The translations under genes were made by a program, and so were the position numbers. The notes under the pieces are model-generated. The model worked only from the letters and a program-made list of their open reading frames with translations, was not told the DNA's origin and ran no database searches. Of a DNA stretch of 64,000 nt, positions 60,750 through 64,000 are shown one piece after another (the first letter of the stretch is position 1; each line of letters opens with the position of its first letter). This DNA comes from DASTFY01 sp963813375 (GTDB lineage Bacteria; Actinomycetota; Acidimicrobiia; Acidimicrobiales; Ilumatobacteraceae): NCBI GenBank assembly GCA_963813375.1, contig CAWEYT010000015.1, positions 248,001-312,000 on the forward strand, given 5' to 3'.

Positions 60750-60808
60750 CCGGACCGGGGGGCTACCTTGACCCGTTGACGACGAAGACCAGCAGGAGGA
60801 CCTGACCC

Positions 60809-61309
60809 ATGGCCGAGACCAAGATTGGAGGCAACCCCGTCCACACCGCGGGCGACCTGCCCGCGACGGGGCAGCCCGCACCGGACTTCACCGTGGTGAA
60901 GGGCGACCTGTCGCCCGTCAGCCTGAGCGACTTCGCCGGCCAGCGGCTGGTGCTCAACATCTTCCCCAGCATCGACACGCCGACATGCGCAGCGAGCGTC
61001 CGGCGGTTCAACGAGGCCGCGGGCAACCTCGACAACACCACGATCCTCAACGTCTCGATGGACCTGCCGTTCGCCCAGGCGAGGTTCTGCGGCGTCGAGG
61101 GCCTCTCCAACGTCGTGAACGGCTCCGACTTCCGCGACGGCAGCTTCGGAGAGGCGTACGGCGTCCGTCTCGTCGACGGCAAGCTCGAAGGGCTGTTCGC
61201 CCGGGCGGTCGTCGTGGTGGGCGAGGACGGCAACGTGCTCCACACCGAGCTCGTCCCCGAGATCGCCCAGGAGCCGGACTACGACGCCGCCCTCGCCGCG
61301 CTCCAGTAG
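60809..61309 (+). CDS. tpx: Thiol peroxidase (atypical 2-Cys peroxiredoxin)
   Basis: The 166-residue Tpx has the peroxidatic cysteine in FPSIDTPTCAASVRRFNEAA and the resolving cysteine in ARFCGVEGLSNVV, with the family-specific DLPFAQ before it. The N-terminal GNPVHTAGDLPATGQPAPDF is diagnostic. It reduces hydrogen peroxide and alkyl hydroperoxides with thioredoxin. A GGAGG sequence about 9 bp before the ATG shows a leadered mRNA; TACCTT near 60763 could be its -10. Confidence 0.96.
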   Translation: MAETKIGGNPVHTAGDLPATGQPAPDFTVVKGDLSPVSLSDFAGQRLVLNIFPSIDTPTCAASVRRFNEAAGNLDNTTILNVSMDLPFAQARFCGVEGLSNVVNGSDFRDGSFGEAYGVRLVDGKLEGLFARAVVVVGEDGNVLHTELVPEIAQEPDYDAALAALQ

Positions 61310-61368
61310 CGAGCACCGGCCGGTCGGCTCGGGCCGCGCGCACCGCTCGCCCGCGTCACCTGGGGCAC

Positions 61369-61413
61369 GGAGGTGTCAGGTTGTGACGCGCGGTGTCACT
61401 TCGCGACACCTCC
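61369..61413. repeat. Nested inverted repeats between tpx and nfeD
   Basis: Outer arms GGAGGTGTC (61369-61377) and GACACCTCC (61405-61413) are a perfect 9-bp match. Inner arms are GTGAC (61383-61387) and GTCAC (61395-61399). A second GGTGTC at 61392-61397 can compete for the same GACACC, so two exclusive folds exist. It may act as a terminator for tpx or as a regulator. Confidence 0.65.
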
Positions 61414-61493
61414 GTTCGAATGGTGACGCCGGGCGCGGCTCGGTATTGGTCATGGCTAGAGCTGCCCGAGGTGGCGCCGGCTGTAGCGCTGCC

Positions 61494-61499
61494 TAGCAT
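61494..61499 (+). promoter_or_regulatory. -10 element (TAGCAT) for nfeD
   Basis: TAGCAT is 7 nt upstream of the GTG at 61507, which supports the short form of NfeD. Confidence 0.45.
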
Positions 61500-61506
61500 C
61501 GACGGC

Positions 61507-61959
61507 GTGGGCGACTGGCTGGCCGACAACGAGTGGGTCGTGTGGCTCCTCGGTGCCCTGGTGCTCGGCGGCATCGAGCTGGCCACGCTGGACCTGGTCT
61601 TCCTCATGCTGGCCGCCGGTGCCCTGGCCGGCTCGGTGACGGCGGCGGTCGGCGCGCCGTTCCTCGTCCAGGTCCTCGTGGCCTCGGTCGTCGCCATCGC
61701 CATGCTCGCCGTCGTCCGCCCGATCGCCCTGCGCCACCTGAAGACGCCCCATGAGCTGCGGACCGGCGTCGACGCGCTGATCGGGCGCGAGGCCATCACG
61801 CTCGAGCGGGTCGACTTCCACAGCGGGCGGGTGAAGCTGGCCGGTGAGGTGTGGAGCGCGCGGACGATGGACGGATCGTTGGTGATCGAGCCAGGCCGCA
61901 CGGTGGACGTGTTGCGCATCGACGGGGCCGTCGCCGTCGTCTTCGAGCTCGAGCAGTAG
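61507..61959 (+). CDS. NfeD-family membrane protein, short form
   Basis: The protein of about 150 residues has three helices (WVVWLLGALVLGGIELATLD, LVFLMLAAGALAGSVTAAVG, VLVASVVAIAMLAVVRPIAL). A C-terminal OB-fold follows: LIGREAITLERVDFHSGRVK, GEVWSARTMDG, VDVLRIDGAVAVVFE. The serine-protease half of long NfeD is absent. NfeD and the SPFH protein encoded just downstream form a conserved membrane-microdomain pair. The GTG at 61507 is preferred over the longer frame because of the -10 element and because helix 1 then starts at once. Confidence 0.9.
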   Translation: MGDWLADNEWVVWLLGALVLGGIELATLDLVFLMLAAGALAGSVTAAVGAPFLVQVLVASVVAIAMLAVVRPIALRHLKTPHELRTGVDALIGREAITLERVDFHSGRVKLAGEVWSARTMDGSLVIEPGRTVDVLRIDGAVAVVFELEQ

Positions 61960-61969
61960 GAGGGACGAG

Positions 61970-62897
61970 GTGAGCTCCGTGGCTCTGCCGATCATCGCCG
62001 GTGTGATCCTGCTGCGTGGTCCTCGTGGGCCTGGTGCGGACCGTGCGCATCATCCCGCAGGCGCGGGCCGGGATCGTCGAGCGCCTCGGTCGCTACAGCC
62101 GGACGCTCCCCCCGGGCCTGTCGCTCCTGGTCCCCTTCGTCGACCGGCTCAAGCCGCTCCTGGACCTGCGGGAGCAGGTGGTGTCGTTCCCGCCCCAACC
62201 GGTCATCACCGCCGACAACCTCGTGGTGTCGATCGACACCGTCGTGTACTTCCAGGTGACCGACCCCCGTGCCGCGACCTATGAGATCGCCGACTACATC
62301 CAGGGGGTCGAGCAGCTCACGGTCACGACGCTGCGCAACGTCGTGGGCGGGCTGCACCTCGAGCAGACCCTGACCTCGCGCGACGAGATCAACGCCCAGC
62401 TCCGCGGAGTGCTCGACGAGGCGACGGGCAAGTGGGGCATCCGCGTGAACCGGGTGGAGCTGAAGGCCATCGACCCGCCGGCCAGCATCCAGGACTCGAT
62501 GGAGAAGCAGATGCGGGCCGAGCGCGACCGGCGGGCCGTCATCCTCACGGCCGAGGGGAGCAAGCAGTCCCAGATCCTCACCGCCGAGGGCGAGCGCCAA
62601 GCCGCCATCCTCCGGGCCGAGGGCGACGCCCAGGCCCGCGTCGTCCGGGCCCGGGCCGAGGCCGAGGCCATCGGCGCCGTCTTCAAGGCCATCCACGAGG
62701 GTGATGCCGACCCGAAGCTGCTCGCCTACCAGTACCTGCAGACCCTGCCCCAGATCGCGCAGGGGAGCGCCAACAAGGTCTGGATCGTGCCCAGCGAGCT
62801 CGGCGAGGCGTTGCGCTCCATCGGGTCCGTGCTGGGTGGGTCGCCGTCCGACGATCGGTCCGACGCGCCCCCGCCGCCCCCTCCCGCCCGTCCCTGA
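61970..62897 (+). CDS. SPFH/band-7 protein (stomatin/QmcA-like), frameshifted at 62015
   Basis: A GGAGGGACGAG site precedes GTG at 61970. The N-terminal membrane helix LPIIAGVILL continues, after one extra C at 62015, as VVLVGLVRTVRIIPQARAGI. The band-7 domain then reads RLGRYSRTLPPGLSLLVPFV, DNLVVSIDTVVYFQVTDPRA, GGLHLEQTLTSRDEINAQLR. The coiled coil has alternating ERDRRAVILTAEGSKQSQIL-type repeats. The Pro-rich end is cytoplasmic. It scaffolds membrane microdomains with NfeD, 10 bp upstream. Confidence 0.93.
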
Positions 62898-62915
62898 CGT
62901 GGGTCGGCGGCGAGG

Positions 62916-62945
62916 TTGACCGCCGACCGTGGTGGTTGGTACATC
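62916..62945 (+). promoter_or_regulatory. Promoter of the ferritin-like gene
   Basis: -35 TTGACC (62916-62921), 18-bp spacer, -10 TACATC (62940-62945), then 6 nt to the ATG at 62952. This is the clearest -35 in the window and implies a leaderless mRNA. Confidence 0.6.
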
Positions 62946-62951
62946 GTACGG

Positions 62952-63789
62952 ATGACCACGGAACTGCTACGGCGCCGCCCGTTCAGACGACGTGGACGAC
63001 GAGTTCGACATCGACGCCTTCAAATCGAGATCCGCGCCGGTCTCCCTGGAGGGCATCGACCTCGACAGCTTCCGGGACCAGCCCCTCGATCCCGATTCGC
63101 TGCGCTGCCTCCGCTACATGCACGACGTCGAGTACCACACGGTCTGCTACCTCCGCGACCTGCTCGTGACGCCGGCCCACCGGGATCCCACCGTCACCAC
63201 CTTCCTCACCCTGTGGAACGTCGAGGAGATGTACCACGGCGAAGCCATCGGGGCCGTCCTCGCCGCGCACGGCGAACCGGCGGGCCGGCCCCGGGTCGGA
63301 TCGACACGCCAGCGCTTGCGGCGCTTCGACCGGCTCGCACCCGCCGCCCACACCGTCGGCTCGCTGCTGGTGGGCCAGGCCTGGACGGCGGTGCACATGA
63401 CGTGGGGAGCCGTCAACGAATGGACGGCCCAGGCCGGCTATGCGCGCCTGGGGCAGCGGGCCGAGCACCCGGCGCTGAGCACCCTCCTCGCCCGCATCAT
63501 GCGCCAGGAGGGCCGTCACGCCGACTTCTACGCTCGGCAGGCGGAGCGCCGGCTGCGCGTGGACGCCCGGGCGCGCTGGCTCACCCGGACCGCGCTGCGC
63601 CGGTGGTGGGCGCCGGTCGGCTCCACGCTCCTGCCCCGCAGCGAGGTGGCATTCCTGGCCGGCCATCTCTTCACGGGCCGCGAGGGCCGCGCCATGACCG
63701 AGCGGATCGATCGTCGGTTGGACCAACTCCCCGGCCTGGGTGGCTTGCACCTGGCCACCGGCGCGGTGGAGCGCCTGACGATCGCCTGA
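62952..63789 (+). CDS. Ferritin-like (acyl-ACP-desaturase-type) diiron protein, probable frameshift near 62973
   Basis: The long frame from GTG at 62992 encodes 265 residues, including LWNVEEMYHGEAIGAVLAAH (EE-x2-H) and RIMRQEGRHADFYARQAERR (E-x2-H), the two halves of a ferritin-type diiron site. Other helices are CLRYMHDVEYHTVCYLRDLL and AWTAVHMTWGAVNEWTAQAG. An upstream ATG at 62952 (MTTELLRR...) lies one base out of frame. It joins smoothly to ARSDDVDDEFDIDAF if an extra C near 62973 is ignored, and it is backed by the promoter. The function could be fatty-acid desaturation or iron oxidation; motif detail cannot decide. Confidence 0.7.
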
Positions 63790-63834
63790 GGGGCGGTCCA
63801 GCGCCGGGCCGTCAGCCGGGCGCAGTCAGCGCGG

Positions 63835-64000
63835 TCACGCCTCGGGAACGAGGCGGCCGTCGGCGGGATCGATGATGGCGACGGTGGCGCCCATCGCGCG
63901 CGCCCGGTCGACGAAGTCCGACGTCCCGCCGGGACCGTCGCCCGGCGCACGGTCCCAGACGGCCAGAGCCCGCAGTCGGGGCGCGGCGGACTGCGCGACG
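63835..64000 (-). CDS. C-terminal end of an unknown protein (gene runs past the window)
   Basis: The minus-strand frame is open to the right edge and stops at 63835. It reads APRLRALAVWDRAPGDGPGG, TSDFVDRARAMGATVAIIDP, ADGRLVPEA. The ALAVWD strand, the GPGGT loop and the following helix resemble the last part of Rossmann-like nucleotide-sensing domains seen in SLOG/TIR-like or CHAT-associated actinobacterial proteins. That link is only by pattern. It converges with the ferritin-like gene, with about 45 bp between the stops. Confidence 0.55.
   Translation of the reverse strand, partial: VAQSAAPRLRALAVWDRAPGDGPGGTSDFVDRARAMGATVAIIDPADGRLVPEA

Noticed and set aside
61369..61413. CRP-type site (TGTGA-N6-TCACA) in the nested repeat
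   Set aside because: The spacing between TGTGA and TCAC is nine, so it does not fit.

Overview
The window is very GC-rich, densely coded DNA from a mycothiol-using actinobacterium. The evidence is Mca, a DinB/maleylpyruvate-isomerase-like protein, a CGAAC-N4-GTTCG type LexA box, DUF3039, a WS/DGAT acyltransferase and many acyl-CoA enzymes. A member of Acidimicrobiia or a neighbouring deep lineage fits, but that placement is inference. No rRNA, tRNA, CRISPR array, insertion sequence or replication origin was seen.

Layout. 1-10.5 kb: the end of imuA', imuB and, 5 kb further on, dnaE2 (the SOS mutasome), with a phosphoribosyltransferase/methyltransferase pair, a lipoprotein and an 802-residue membrane pseudokinase/LPG-synthase-like protein between them. 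10.5-20 kb: small housekeeping and unknown genes (lipoprotein, DUF3039, a decayed secreted-protein gene, a membrane protein with a possible TIR-like domain, HD hydrolase, DUF4031, RadC-like protein, infA, channel-like protein, rhomboid, DUF971, thioesterase, CPBP protease). 20-28.5 kb: acyl-CoA dehydrogenase, copper radical oxidase plus PEBP lipoprotein, mca plus a mini SCP2-like gene, a ChbG-type deacetylase, a nuclease, and mtnA plus a class II aldolase. 28.6-33.9 kb: a meta-cleavage lower-pathway operon that begins with a heme-oxygenase-like diiron protein and faces a divergent ferredoxin. 34-41 kb: GH18 lipoprotein, thiolase, NudC, S9 peptidase and a DUF4015-type glycosidase. 42-46 kb: an assimilatory sulfate reduction operon (siroheme dehydrogenase, sulfite reductase, APS reductase, SUMT). 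46-53.7 kb: SDR, WS/DGAT, DsbA-like, PAP2, a RecB-type nuclease and an alpha/beta hydrolase. 53.7-64 kb: two acyl-CoA dehydrogenases, an acyl-CoA ligase and an enoyl-CoA hydratase, then Tpx, NfeD/SPFH, a ferritin-like protein and the end of an unknown gene.

Two patterns run through the whole window. First, over 20 start codons sit exactly 6-8 nt downstream of a TANNNT hexamer. This is the geometry of leaderless transcripts, and it was used here to choose starts. Second, about 20 recognisable genes are broken by single-base shifts, almost all of them one extra base. That looks like a sequencing or assembly error signature, so those genes are annotated as full-length genes with a frameshift. 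The region 11.86-13.13 kb is much more densely broken and may be a real pseudogene.
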